In this document: positions 1 to 12,209 of the stretch, one piece after another | Numbering within the stretch: the stretch's first letter is position 1 | Layout of the letters: every line of letters begins with the position of its first letter | NCBI RefSeq assembly: GCF_019112545.1 | Contig: NW_025064905.1 | Coordinates: 496,784 to 560,783 of the forward strand | DNA length: 64,000 bases | From: Guyanagaster necrorhizus | Lineage: Eukaryota > Basidiomycota > Agaricomycetes > Agaricales > Physalacriaceae | Direction: 5' to 3' | Made by a program: the position numbers and the translations under genes | The notes under the pieces: model-generated | What the model was told of the DNA's origin: nothing | Database searches by the model: none | The model's input: only the letters and a program-made list of their open reading frames with translations

Positions 1-3000
1 AAGTCTCTTTCTCATATGTCATGATGATCTTGGCAATCAGCATTAAAGCATTAATGCTGGTAGAATACAATAAATGGAAGGAATGGATCATCAAGATGTA
101 TAAGAAGCAATAAAGGCAGAAAGTGAAATTGTTGACTCTGCAAGATTACTCAAAGAAATCAACCCTGCCAACTCTGAGAAATTCTAAACCATCAGAGACA
201 ACTGTCAGAAAATCATTGGGACCCTCAATGGCCCCAGCCTATGGCATGCAGAAGACTGGATCAGGAATGATATATACAGAAGTGAGAAAGCCTATAGATA
301 TTGACCACATGAAAAAGGAAGAGAAGTGCTTTAACTATGGACAAAAGAGCCATATGGCCAAAGACTGTCCAAAGAAGAAGCAAATCAGAGAAGACATCAG
401 AGTGCAGATTGCTGAACTTCAAAAGGAAGAAGAAGACCTCAGTATGAAAACAAAAGTAGAGGAGGTAAAAGATAGAGCCAGTCAGTGAGCAATTCTGCTG
501 AACTGGCCAAAGGACTTTATGGTATGCAACTAATAGCCACTAGTCAGACTAATAGTGTTTCTGTAGTAACTCTTATGTCCACAGTATTTATGCATTTGAA
601 TATACCTCAGTTACCCATCTCACACACTGAAGGATCACATAAAGAAAAAACTCAAATGCCTAAAGGCTGAACAGAGGCAGTGAGCTCCACCACATAGCTC
701 AAACTATTTGATACTGAATAGATATAGAGGGCCATTAAAGAAGCCAAGGATGAGGCAATAGCAAAAGCCATACTCTGAAATTGGATCCACAAGACATGAG
801 TTGAAGAAGTTATCAATAAAGCAATTGAAGAGATGAGAAAAGCAGAAAGATGCTGAGCCTTAGAATGGCTCAATGAACTATGAGGACCATGAAAATTTAT
901 TTGTCGATCCAAGATGCCTGGGCAAGACCTTCTCATCAAAGTCCAGATCAAGACACTCACAGCTCACTCAGTTCATGTGGTGATCACCCTGATCAACAGT
1001 AGTTGTGCAAGAAGTTCTATCAATCAGGTCTTTATTGATCTACACTATCTCTCCACTAGAATCACAGTGGCTCCAATTTCTATCTATAATGCTGATGAGA
1101 CCAAGAACTAAGCTGGCTCAATCATCAAATTTATTGAGCTCAGGCTCATAATCAGCAATCACTCTGAGAGAATTGATCTTGCTATGACTGATCTAAAGAC
1201 CAAAGAAGTATTTCTTGGTCATGACTGATTGATCAGGCACAATCCATTAATCAACTGGAAGACTGAGAAAATAACCTTTGCACAGTGCAAATGCTACAAA
1301 CTCCTATTTGAACTGCCAGATAAAGACTCAGAAGACTGTTGAGGTGAGAAAATGGAAGATGGGAAAACCATCCTGGCCATCAATCTCTAGTGCAAAGCAC
1401 ATATCTGCATCATACATTATGCAAACAACTTGGTCACCAGAGCAAATAAATAAAAAGAGGAGAAAATGTTTGAAGAATTGGTATCTAAATGGGTATGAGA
1501 CTTCAGGGATCTGTTTGAGAAGAAGAGTTTTGACAAGCTTCTGGAACTCAAACTCTGGAACCATGCAATCAAACTCATTCCAAATGCCAACACCAATCTC
1601 AACTGTAAAACATATCTATTGGAGATCAACAAGCAACAGGTGCTTGACAAATTCCTCAAAGAAAACTTGTCCAGTGGGAGAATCCAATTCTCTAAATCTC
1701 CTATGGCATCACCATTCTTCTTCATCAAAAAGAAGGACAGTAAACTCTGCTCTATCCAGAACTATCAAAAGCTTAACAAGATGATGATTAAAAATCACTA
1801 TCTATTGCCTCTGATTTCTGAACTAATGGATAAATTATGGGGTGCATGATACTACACTAAGTTTGATGTATGATAGGAGTACAATAACATATGAATCAAG
1901 GAGAGAGATGAATGGAAGACAGCCTTTTGGATCAACCAGAGACTTTTTGAGCCAACAGTGATGTTTTTTGGACTCACCAATTCCCTGGTGACATTTCAAT
2001 AGATAATAAATGATATCTTTAAAGATCTCATCTCTATCAGGAAGGTTACTGTCTACCTTGATGATATCCTGATCATGTTAAGGATGAAGGAGGAACACTG
2101 AAAGCTGGTATGCCAAGTATTAGCCCTAATGAGAAAACACAAGTTATTCCTCAAAGTGGAAAAATACAAGTTTGAGGTACTTGAAACCAAGTATCTTGGA
2201 GTCATCATTAGTGAAGGCAGCATATGCATAGACCCTATCAAAGTCACAGGAGTTACTGAGTGGCTGACTCTCACTAAAAAAAAAGAACTTCAGTTCTTCT
2301 TAGGATTTACAAACTTCTATCGATGGTTTATCTAGGACCACAGCAAGGTAGTCCATATGATGATGCAACTCACTGGGAATGCTCCATGGGTTTGGGGATC
2401 TTCTCAGCAAAATACCTTTGATGATCTAAAAAGATGATTGGCCAAGGACATGGTTCTTGCTGTCTCAACCCAAGATGGAAGGTTCCAGATTGAAGCAGAC
2501 TCAAGTGAAGGAGCTATCAGGGTGGTCTTGTCTCAGGAGCAAGATAGCAGGTGGTAGCCAATAGCATTCCTCTCAAAGGTGCTGTCTATCACAGAGTGAA
2601 ATTATGAAATATATGACAAAGAGTTACTCGCTATAATGCTCACTCTGGAGAAGTGGTGGCATTACCTGATTAGCACTGTCGAGGTTTTTGAGATTTGGAC
2701 TGATCATCAAAACCTCTAGTACTTCCAACAGCCACAAAAACTAAACTGATAACAAGCTCAGTGGATGACCAAGCTTAGTCAATACCAATACACCTTACAC
2801 CACAAGGCTAGTACTGCAAACAAGAAGGCCAATCTCCTTAGCTAATATGTAGACTATGACCAAGGAGGGCAGGACAATATAGGAGTGGTACTACTATAAC
2901 CTCAACACTTCTGGATTATAATAATGCCTATGAAGAAAGAGCTTCATGAACACATCAAAAGTGTGACCTGAGACAGTCACAAATGAGACTAATGAATGGC

Positions 3001-4417
3001 TCCTTCTCTCAACCATGAGCAGAGAATGACAAAGAAAAAAGAGATAATCCTTTATAATAGGCAAATCTATATTTTCTATGACCATGTCCTCCAGAGAGAA
3101 ATCATTGTGACTTTCCATGATCATGCAACTGCTGGCCATCCAGGCATCACAAAAACCAAGAAACTAGTCCTACAAGAATACTGGTGGCTAAAAATAGGCC
3201 AGGACATCACTCAGTATATCAAGGCATGCAAAGTATCTCAATGGGAGAAATTGTCAACACAACTGTGAGCAGCTCTGTTACATCTGAATAAGGTCTCATC
3301 ATCCCCATGGATCCACATCTCCATCAACATGATTACTGGATTACCAAAATGCAATGGCTATGATGCAATTATCATCATAGTAGACTGGTTCTCAAAAGCA
3401 ATTATACTAATCATCTGTTCAACAGAACTTACCTCTGAGGAATGAGCAAAGATCCTCCACAATAAAGTATTTGCTAAGTATGGCATGCCTCAGATCATCA
3501 TCTCAGACCAGAGATTCCAATTCATGTCCAAATTCTTGGATGATCTATACTATCTTCTAAATATTAAGTGCAATGCATCCACCACATATCATCTGCAAAT
3601 GGATGAACAAACTAAATGTGCAAATCAGGAGGTGAAAAAGTATCTCTGCCTCTTCATTAATTATCGACAAGATGATTGGGTTGAATAGCTTGCACTTGCC
3701 ATCTTTCAACACAATAACTGGATCCACTCCACTACCAGCAAAATCCTCTTTTTTATCAATCATGGTTGGCACTCAAATGTCACATAGACAATCTGACAAT
3801 ATACCTTCACACCAGTGTCAACAGACTTTGCCAAAACTATGGCCAAAATCTATAATAAAACAAAGACAACACTTGAAAAGGCTGTGACTTCTATGAAAAA
3901 CCAATACAACAAACATTGACACTCCACATATGAATATCACATCCATAACAAAGTCTGGCTTGACACAATGAACCTACACTTACTCTGTCCAAAGTAGAAG
4001 TTAGCTAATAAATGTATGAGACCATTTGAGGTCTTACAGAAAGTGGGCACCTCAGCTTATAAACTATGCCTCTCACCAACCTGAAAGATGCATGATGTCT
4101 TTAATAAACACCTACTCAATCCCTACATCACCTCTACCTTCTCAAACCAGGAATGCCCCCCACTGCCTCCACCAGACCTAATTGATAACAAAAAGCATTA
4201 TGAAATTGATCAAGTTCTACACTATAAACTATGCAAAATCAAAGCAAAAGAGGAGAAAATGACAATAATAATTGATTACCTGATCAGCTGAAAGAGCTAT
4301 GGGCCAGAGTCCAACCAGTGAGTAAACAAATGACACATGACTGCCAATAATGCTATACAGGACTATGAATTATCTCTAAATTAAACCATTAGAATGATGG
4401 TCTTAAAGAGAGGGTAA
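1..4417 (+). pseudogene. Chromodomain Ty3/gypsy element, gag (3' part) and pol, decayed
   Basis: This is the internal region of a Ty3/gypsy retrotransposon whose 5' end lies outside the window. The gag C-terminus has a zinc knuckle (327-368) in which the second Cys is Tyr. Gag stops at 486-488, and pol continues in the -1 frame. Pol order is protease (about 970-1050, with Asn replacing the first catalytic Asp), reverse transcriptase (about 1600-2340, YLDD intact near 2054), RNase H (about 2480-2720), integrase zinc region (about 3110-3250), integrase core (about 3330-3690) and a chromodomain (about 4195-4320). In the integrase the first Asp reads Asn and the catalytic Glu reads Lys, both G-to-A changes. 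Many in-frame TGA and TAG codons replace Trp, Arg or Gln. The order places it in the chromovirus clade. It cannot make active protein. Confidence 0.9.
327..368 (+). other. Zinc-knuckle motif of Ty3 gag, variant CX2YX4HX4C
   Basis: The gag nucleic-acid-binding knuckle normally reads CX2CX4HX4C. Here the second Cys codon TGT has become TAT, a G-to-A change. The following Lys-rich stretch (KDCPKKK) is kept. The copies at 17687 and 35455 keep the second Cys, so the Tyr is derived. Confidence 0.8.
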
Positions 4418-4876
4418 TGTTATGATTTTTTCATTCTATTCATCAATCAACCTCTATTTATGCTTAGTCAGAGCACCAATGCTAGCACTTAAGACTATGG
4501 GATGAAGCTTAGTCATTACAACTAGGCCAAGTCAGTCATTGTCTTCTGATGCAATAATATTGTCTGATGATACACAATCAGCTTTTTATATATAGTAGTG
4601 ATGCTTAAAGACAATAGGCACAAAAGACAGAACAATGCACAATAGGCATTAGTATAATTAGCACACACTTGTACAGTATTTAAGAAGGCTCACTCTCACT
4701 GGAAACCTCAGCTTTGAGCTAAAGTTTATTCCATCTCATTCTATACTCAAGCCAGTTTTTAAGGCCTTGTGATACATTGATCAGATTATGCATCAGTGAA
4801 CTCAGTTAATCACCTGAAGTGTGAGGTGACTTCTGTTTATCATATGTATCTGTTCACATGATGCTTGAGTCTAATA
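4418..4876 (+). repeat. 3' LTR of the first Ty3 element
   Basis: The LTR starts with TGTTATGATT directly after a purine-rich tract (about 4404-4417) and ends in TCTAATA, a decayed TCTAACA. The length is 459 bp. A TATA-like run lies near 4676. It is followed by agctttgagctaa at 4710-4722, which corresponds to the self-priming segment of the sister LTRs with two transitions. Copia sequence follows at once. Confidence 0.85.
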
Positions 4877-7800
4877 AATATTGGCTATATCAATACTACC
4901 ACATATTTACTTTCAAAATTGGCCACTATCATTGCAAACTCAAGCTCTGCAAGTACCTGCCAGATGAACAACACACTTTGGCATAGATGTTGCTATCATT
5001 GAAATATGAACATTATATGGCACATGCACATAAAGCAGCTAGTAACTGGGATGAAGTAAGAGTCAGATCCTCCAACTGATCCTATCTGCACACTATGCCT
5101 TGCTGGCAAACAGCATCACCACAATGTTCCTCATGGCCTCTCAGAGTGGAAGAAACATCTTCTTGAGTGAGTATACAGTGATATCAAAGGTCTAATGCCT
5201 GTCACAACTCCAGAGGGCTATCACTACTGGATAACATTCATCTGCAGTACATCTGACACTTGGGCCATTGCACCTCTGAAGTATAAAAGCAATGCCTTTA
5301 ATGCCTTCAAGCAGTTCAAAGCATATACAGAGAATACCCATCCAGGACTCAAAATCATTGAGTTTCAGGAAGACAAAGATAGTGAATATATGGAAAAAGA
5401 GTTTATTGACTTCTGTGCTGAGCATGAGATCAAAAGGTGACACACTGAACCTGATGAACCATACCAGAATAAGACAGCAGAATGAGCCAACTGCATGATC
5501 ACAGAGGCCATCACTGCTATGCTAAATGAGTCACATCTCCTATCATCATTTTAGAATCTTGCTCTCCAAGTATTTATTTATGTCTGAAATCACATCCTCA
5601 CAGATTCCCTTCTGAATATCACACCCTTCACAGAATGGGACCCAAATCATTAAAAACCAGATATGTTCCACTTTCATGTGTTTGGATGCCTTGCATATGT
5701 GCTAGTATGAAAAAAAAGATGTCAAGCATTAGAGTCACATATCCAAAAATATATCTTTATTAGGTATCCAGAGGGAGTAAAAGGCTGGCTATTCTGGAAC
5801 CCCTCTATGCAGCAGTTCATCACCTCCAGCTATGCTATATTTAATGAGCATGTATTTTCTGAAAACTATAGAAATATTATAAATCCTCTTGATGATAATA
5901 TATCTCCCACAAACAGACATAACAGCACAGATACAGCTATACCTGATGCAATGATGCCTCATCAAGGGAGAGAGGACATACCTACTGATAAGCCATCTCT
6001 GCCATCTGAGCAACTCTCATCATCACCACTCTTGTCATCTAAGTCAGCTCCATCCGCTCTACCAGATATGCAAACACCTTCAGAATCACCTCTTACTCCA
6101 CTATCAAGTCTTCTGACATCTCCTACACCCTTTTCACCACTCTCACATCCTCAGGCATGCTTTGAGCCATAATATGACTCCAAAGAGCTTATAATTCTAT
6201 CTTCAAACATTAGAGATAGTTTTCACTGTAAATATTCTGGCACTAATGCGATAAACTCACCAGACTCAGATGAACCTGTCTCTGATCCTACTGATGAAAC
6301 CACTGCCAAGCCAGAGCTTACTGAGACAGATATTATCACAGGAATGACTTTTGTATTGTATGATGATGACTATATCATATATACAGAAGCTCTTGAGCTT
6401 GCATTTCAGACAGCAGTGGAGATGACAAACCAAGCATCTGCATCTAATGATGAGCCAAAGACACTTGCAGAGGTGATGACCTGGCCAGGAGAGGAAAGCG
6501 AAAAATAGTATGAGGCAGCTCAGCAGGAATTGAATGCACTGCAGAAAAGTGGCATCTTTGAGCTTGTAAAGCTCCCATCAGAATGAAAGGCTATAGATGG
6601 AGAATTGGTCTTCAAAGTGAAGCATAACCCTGATGGATCCATTGAATGCTATAAGGCATGCTATATTGCAAAAGGGTACTCACAGTGGCTAAGTTTCAAC
6701 TACACTGAAACCTTTTCTCCTACTTTAAAATGGGCAGCCATCTGAACAGTTCTCACCCTTGCTGCACTTGAGGACCTGGAGCTCTGGAGCATGGACATTT
6801 CATCAGCATTTCTGAATGGTGATCTGAAAGAGGAGGTATACCTTCAACAACCAGAGGGATTTGAGACAAAGGACAAGAGCTGGATGCTTCATCTCTTCAA
6901 GTCCATCTATGGACTGAAGCAGGCTGGGCATGAATGGCACAAAAAACTCCACAGCACTATGATCAAGATGGGCTTTGACAGAGTATGCTGTGAACATAGT
7001 GTATGGGTGTACAAGAGAGATGATGCTTGAATTATCATTCCTGTATTTGTTGATGATATAACAATTGCTGCAAAGTCTATAGAGTCTGCATGACATGTTG
7101 TTAATGACCTCAAGAAGCACTTCAAGCTTTGTGATCTAGGTCCAACTTCATTCCTTCTCAGTATTAAGATACACAGAGACTATCTAAATCAAACACTCAC
7201 ACTATCTCAACTACAGTACATCTAAAGAATCCTAGAATATACTGGAATGTCTGATTGTAACAGTGTCAGTACTTCTCTTGACCCACACACTAAGCTATCC
7301 AGCTCAATATCTCCTGCTACTCTAGAGGAATGGGAAACCATGCAGCACATCTCATATCTCCAGATTCTTGGCTCTGTAGCATACTTGGCCATTGCCACTC
7401 ATCTTGACATAGCTTTTGCAGTCAGCATCCTATCATAGTTCAGCAAAAACCCTGGATTGAGGCATTGAGAGGCCCTGAAACACCTTCTCAGATACATAAA
7501 GGAGACAATCGATCTAAAATTGATATATTCACCTGATGCCACAAACTCAGAGCTGTTCAAAACATACATAGATGCAGATCATGGTGGAAACCCAGATAAT
7601 AGGGATTCAACCTCAGGATATGTTGTCAAGATGGGCACAGATGCAGTCAGCTGGATGAGCCAGCTACAATCTATAGTAACCTTATTGACCACAGAGGCTG
7701 AATATATGAGTGCTATCTCTGCTGGACAAGAAATTCTGTAGCTGCAAGATCTGTTCACAGAATTTGATTTCTATTATCTGTTGCCATCCCCACTGCTGAT

Positions 7801-8042
7801 TGACAATCAGTCTGCTCTCTCCATTGCTCACAACCCTGACCATCATAGTCATGTTAAACATCTTGACCTTCACTTCTACTGGTTATGAGATGAGGTTGAA
7901 TGAGAGCACATATATATTGAACATCTTTATACAGAAGACATGCCTGCTGACATCTTCACAAAAGCCTTGGAAAAGGAGAAGATGACTCACATGATCAGAC
8001 TGTTGGATCTTGAACTCTGAGAAGTATTGTGTCAAGGGAGAG
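4877..8042 (+). pseudogene. Ty1/copia pol (integrase, RT, RNase H), decayed
   Basis: This is the pol polyprotein of a copia-type LTR retrotransposon. In order it shows a GAG-pre-integrase segment (about 4900-5190), an integrase core (about 5190-5530, with DKDSEYM and a downstream TAE resembling the catalytic Asp/Glu surroundings), the copia integrase C-terminal region (about 5640-5850), a Ser/Thr/Pro-rich spacer (about 5900-6400), RVT_2 reverse transcriptase (about 6490-7440, motif FVDDI near 7047) and copia RNase H (about 7550-8000, with ADHGG and TTEAEYMSA). The domain order integrase-before-RT defines copia. Frames are broken by TGA and TAG codons throughout. Gag and the 5' LTR are missing because the Ty3 LTR at 4418-4876 abuts the remaining part. 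A polypurine tract (8034-8042) precedes the 3' LTR. Confidence 0.9.
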
Positions 8043-8244
8043 TGCTGCAGGATGACACAAGTATCTGATGTCAACCTTATATAAGCATAGACAGTTTTGT
8101 CCTGAGTCAACAGTCAACTGTCTTTAAGCAATTGACTATTGTACTCAGATGAGTAGTAGTCATACATACCAACTGTCTTTAAGCAATTGACCATCATACT
8201 CAGCCTGGCTATTATTCACTGTGCACAATAATCTGTCTGCAACA
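8043..8244 (+). repeat. Copia 3' LTR, 202 bp
   Basis: The LTR begins TGCTGCAGG right after the purine tract aagggagag and ends TCTGCAACA, so it has TG...CA ends. Inside are two copies of a 34-bp motif beginning caactgtctttaagcaattg (8115-8148 and 8170-8203), the kind of tandem repeat often found in LTR upstream regions. The host Ty3 integrase sequence resumes exactly at 8245, so the right junction is precise. GAGTG (8245-8249) would be the expected target duplication, but the left partner has been lost. Confidence 0.7.
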
Positions 8245-8504
8245 GAGTGGATGCAGTTATTATGTTGGAATGCCATGAGGGCAAGCTATTTTATCCAGTC
8301 ATCTTGTTAATAGTTGATAAACATCTAGAGATATTTTTCAACTTCTTGATTGACTTATTTGGTTTGTCCATCAGTTTGAGGGTGATAGACTATTGAGGCA
8401 TTTCTTCAGATATTCAGAAGGTAGTATAGATCATCAAAAAACTTTGAGACAAATTGTGATCCTTGATCTGAGATCATAACTTGTGGCATTTCATATTTTA
8501 TATA
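8245..8504 (-). pseudogene. Ty3 integrase fragment, left part
   Basis: This minus-strand sequence matches the integrase core of the chromodomain Ty3 elements elsewhere in the window (compare 51480-51740). It is cut by the pogo transposon at 8507 and resumes at 10913. Stop codons are frequent. It is the target into which both the copia and the pogo elements inserted. Confidence 0.75.
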
Positions 8505-10912
8505 TACAGTTGACTATCTCACAATGTATGATATTGAAATGCATAATTCTGACTTTGCATATGAATTGAGCTGAAACACAGTTGGGAAGCAGGAAAATGG
8601 GCTAGAAATGTATATCACATAATGCATATAGTTCTAGTTAGGAATATGCATTGTCAGATTGAAAATTATAGTAAGCTGATATGACATTATGCATATATTA
8701 GAACAATAAAGAATATAATTTGTTTGTATAAATTATGACAAACATTAAAAAAATTATTGTAAAGCAATGCAGCTTATATCTCTATAAATATGCCTCCTAA
8801 ACCAATATGAAAATCACATGCTAAACCTGGAAATCCATATGAGTGTACAAAACAGAAGGAGAAAGTCTCAATGTACACATCATCAGCTCAGCCTCCAAAG
8901 CAGATCTCCCACCCACACCTCACAACAGGAGACTGACTTGTAGTATTCAAACATGTTGATAACCATCCTTCCCATCGACATGCTGACATTGTGGCACATT
9001 TCACAAACTGAAAGAAAGGTGCACTGCTCTTTACCCAATCAACTCTTTCATGAAAACTAGCATCTCATGCAAAAATTGAACAGCATGCAAATGAGAACCC
9101 TAATGTACTATCATTTAAAAAGTCTCATATTGTTATCTGACCTGATGTGGAGCATACTGTTGCATTCTGGTATCAGAACATGCAGCTCTGAGATGAGACT
9201 GTGACTGGTGCAATGCTGATAGAGAAGTGAAATCAGATTAAAAATCTGATGAATATTCCAGAAGATCAGTGTTTGAAAGGAGAGGGATGGTTGAGGTCAT
9301 TCTGCAAGGCATGAAAGATTCAGGAGGTTCAGCAGCATGGAGAAGCAGGCTCAGTGGATATGATGATAGTGGAAAAAGAACATGTGCATCTTTACAGCAT
9401 TATAGTGAAATATGTGATGCAGGACAGATAGAATATTGATGAATCTGGTTTTATCATCTTTGCCATCCCAGATTATATCTTGGCATCTGGTCCTATGAGT
9501 GGATGAAAACAAGACAAGTTCTGCATCACCATGTGTTTTGCTGTAAATGCAGATAGGAGTGAGTAGATGCCAGTTATTTTCATTGGCAAATCAAAGCAAC
9601 CATGGTGTTTTAAGAAAAAGAGTCCAATGGCAATGGGATTCTATTATCAAAATAACAAGAAGGCCTGAATGATGAGCAAAATATTTATAGAGTGGGTGAA
9701 GATATTTGATTTAAAGATGAAAAGAGAGATGTGGCAGGTTCTGCTGACCTTGGACAACTTTTGAGAGCATTCCATCGCTTATACACCCTATAACACAAAG
9801 CTGGAGTTCTTTGAGCCCAATATGACTCCATATGTTCAGCTGCTAGATGCTGGTATTATCCACTGCTTCAAGGCACATTATCAGAATGCCATGTGTATCC
9901 ATGCACTTGATCTCAATGATCTTGGAGAGTCTGAGATCATCAAGCTTGATCTCCTTGAAGCTATGACTATCGCTCATGATGCTTGGGCAAATATCAGCAG
10001 TGAAACAATAGCAAACTGCTAAAAACACACTGGTATAATGCTTGACAATGCATTTGAGTCACAGTCTACCACATCATCCAATGATTTCTAAGATGTCTCA
10101 CTCCTCAAGTCTGCATAGAACTTTGTTCATGACTTTGCCTCAACAGACAAATACACACTTTCAGAGATCAAACAGGCACTGCAGGATCTGCTTGGAAACT
10201 AATATGCTGATGCTGACTGGCATTCTGCTCTTATGGCTGTTATGAATGCAGAGAATGATGTTGGTAAAGCACTGGAGGCAGTCAATCAGTTGGCTTCTTC
10301 ATCACAGTCAAAAATGAACACATCTCCCACTCAAATTGCCTCTATTCAACAGCTTCAGACAGCAGAGATAATGTTAAAGGATCATCTTGTTGAATTGAAA
10401 CAATGAAATTGCATGTTTGGTCTCATTCCAACCATTAAAGAGATAGTTAACTCTATTGCAGAAGAGTATACTGAAGATCTTGAGACAATGCCAACAGATG
10501 AGGAGATTGTTGCTGCTGTCAAGTATGATATTGCAGTAGAAAATAGGGAAATAACTGTCATTGATGATGATGAGGAGAAAGAAGAGAAAGAGGAGAGTGA
10601 GAAAGAACAGACCTTGATAACTACAAGGGAAGGATTTGAGCTTATTCAAAAGCTGGAGGCATTTTGTGTTTCACAAGGTGATTAGAGTGGATTAGTACTA
10701 CAGCTGAGGAAGTTGAGAGGAGCATTATTCAAGGAGATGCATGGAAAGCTGACCCAAAAGCCACTGACAGCATTTTGGGGCAATGACAATATTGTCACAT
10801 AAAGTCACATGTCACATGTCACATCATATGCCATTTTGGTTCTGCATAAATCTATAAATGCATATAGTTTTAGTGTCTCCCAACTATATGCATTGTGAGA
10901 TAGTCAACTGTA
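8505..10912 (+). mobile_element. pogo-type DNA transposon, copy 1, with TA target duplication
   Basis: A 2404-bp element (8507-10910) is flanked by TA on both sides (8505-8506, 10911-10912). Its terminal inverted repeats start CAGTTGACTATCTCACAATG and match for at least 20 bp. TA targets, a CAG-type end and a CENP-B/DDE_1-like transposase place it in the pogo branch of Tc1/mariner. The element sits inside the Ty3 integrase fragment. The inner sequence near 8610-8660 repeats the terminal motif (ATGCATATAGTTnTAG), which may be a subterminal transposase site (inference). Copy 2 lies at 32291-35218. Confidence 0.9.
8790..10849 (+). pseudogene. pogo-type transposase (CENP-B HTH plus DDD catalytic core), inactivated
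   Basis: This would be the transposase that binds the inverted repeats and cuts out the element. The frame begins at ATG 8790 (MPPKP). It shows a Tc5/CENP-B type helix-turn-helix segment with GEGWLRSF (about 9280), the first catalytic Asp in NIDESG (about 9432), the second in TLDNF (about 9750) and the third in QLLDAGII (about 9840), followed by the FKAHY motif typical of the family. A highly acidic, Glu/Asp-rich segment lies at about 10560-10610. Stops interrupt it, several at positions where copy 2 still has Trp (for example KA*KI versus KAWKI). Full length would be about 690 codons. It is not expected to be functional. Confidence 0.85.
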
Positions 10913-11391
10913 TTTTATCACAAAGAATCTTTGTCCACTCTTCAGAGGACAGCTCCATTGAGCATGTGACTGAGATAATAGCCTTGAAGAATTAATCAAT
11001 AATTATTATGATTGTATTATATTTATTGCAATCTGATAATCCAGTGATTATGTCAACTGAAATGTAAGTCTATAGTGCTTGTGAAATCTTATTCAGATAA
11101 AGAGACACTATATGTGATTGGATTGATGATTTTCTTTTTTGGCATGTCTCACATCTCTTTACATACTGTTCTATGTCCAATCTCATCTTTGGCCACTAAT
11201 ATTTATAGAGGACCAGTTCTTTGGTCTTAGTGATCTTCAGATGTTCTGCTGTCATGTGATTAAGATGTAGCCATAATGTCATCATGTCTTCATCATCAAG
11301 CATTAGCAGGTTATAATTTAGAGGCAAAAATCATGACAGAATCAGTGAACATATTGTATACAGCCATCTTGAAGTCTGGCCAAAATAGCAG
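10913..11391 (-). pseudogene. Ty3 integrase fragment, right part
   Basis: This continues the integrase fragment of 8245-8504 after the pogo insertion. It runs toward the integrase zinc region (ggcatgtctcacatctcttta near 11140 corresponds to the Cys-containing zinc segment). The last 60 bp before 11392 are not confidently assigned. It is heavily decayed. Confidence 0.65.
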
Positions 11392-11839
11392 TGTTAGATC
11401 TAAGTGACATATGATCAATAACACATGGTAGACTAGTGCTGTATTATATTTGTACAGTCACACTCAAATCCACTTTAGTGTGTTTAGAGATGTTATATCC
11501 CAAGGTCAATGTTTAGTTGACTTGAGTAGAAATAGTAGAATAAAAGATAGTTTGAGACTAAGGATACATGGTGTTGACTATGCTACTTATATACTGTTTG
11601 TCTCTTAGATAAATATAGTGCTACTAATTGTGAGTATCTATGCTATAGTACTTGTTGTCCTGGAGAGTCATAGTTATCTACAAAAGAGAGATTGTCTCAT
11701 TGTCAGAACATCACTATATGTTGCAAGACAATAGTTGTTATGCTGATTAAGCTGTCTCATAGTCCTAAGTGCTGATCTAAATGCCCTGACTAGGCATGAA
11801 TAGGGGTAAGAGAAGAAAAAATAGTGAAAAATCATTACA
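11392..11839 (-). repeat. Ty3 LTR, minus orientation (3' LTR of the element split at 12210)
   Basis: The sequence starts TGTTAGATC and ends AATCATTACA, both decayed forms of the family ends TGTTAAGCCC and AATCATAACA. It is 448 bp long. The adjacent ttattctctctttaagact matches the reverse complement of the polypurine tract in sister elements, so this is a 3' LTR. Confidence 0.75.
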
Positions 11840-12209
11840 TTATTCTCTCTTTAAGACTATCATTTTGATAGCTTAATTTAGAAATAATTTATACTCATGT
11901 ATAGCCATGTCTGTATTTATCCATTTCTCACTGACCCACTGATTTGATTCTGGTCTGTAGCTCTTCCAGCTGATGAGGTAGTTAGTAGTCATTATCATGC
12001 CTCTATCCTATGCTTTGACTTATTATGTTTTGTGGTCCAGAATTTGATCAATTTTATAATGCTTTTCATTGTCAATGAGGTCAAGCAGTGGAAATGGTGG
12101 TTATTTTTGATTGAAGAAGGTAGAAATGATGTATGGGGTAAAGAGAGACTCATTGAAAACATTATGGATTCACCAGGAGGATGGAAGTCAAAGTTTATAT
12201 GCTGAGATA
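11840..12209 (-). pseudogene. Ty3 pol C-terminus with chromodomain, minus strand
   Basis: Next to the 3' LTR this stretch encodes, on the minus strand, the integrase C-terminus and chromodomain remnants (about 11920-12090). It is interrupted at 12210 by the plus-strand Ty3 element and continues at 22194. The chromodomain ends only about 90 bp from the LTR, unlike the longer tail in the 50-58 kb element. Confidence 0.7.
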
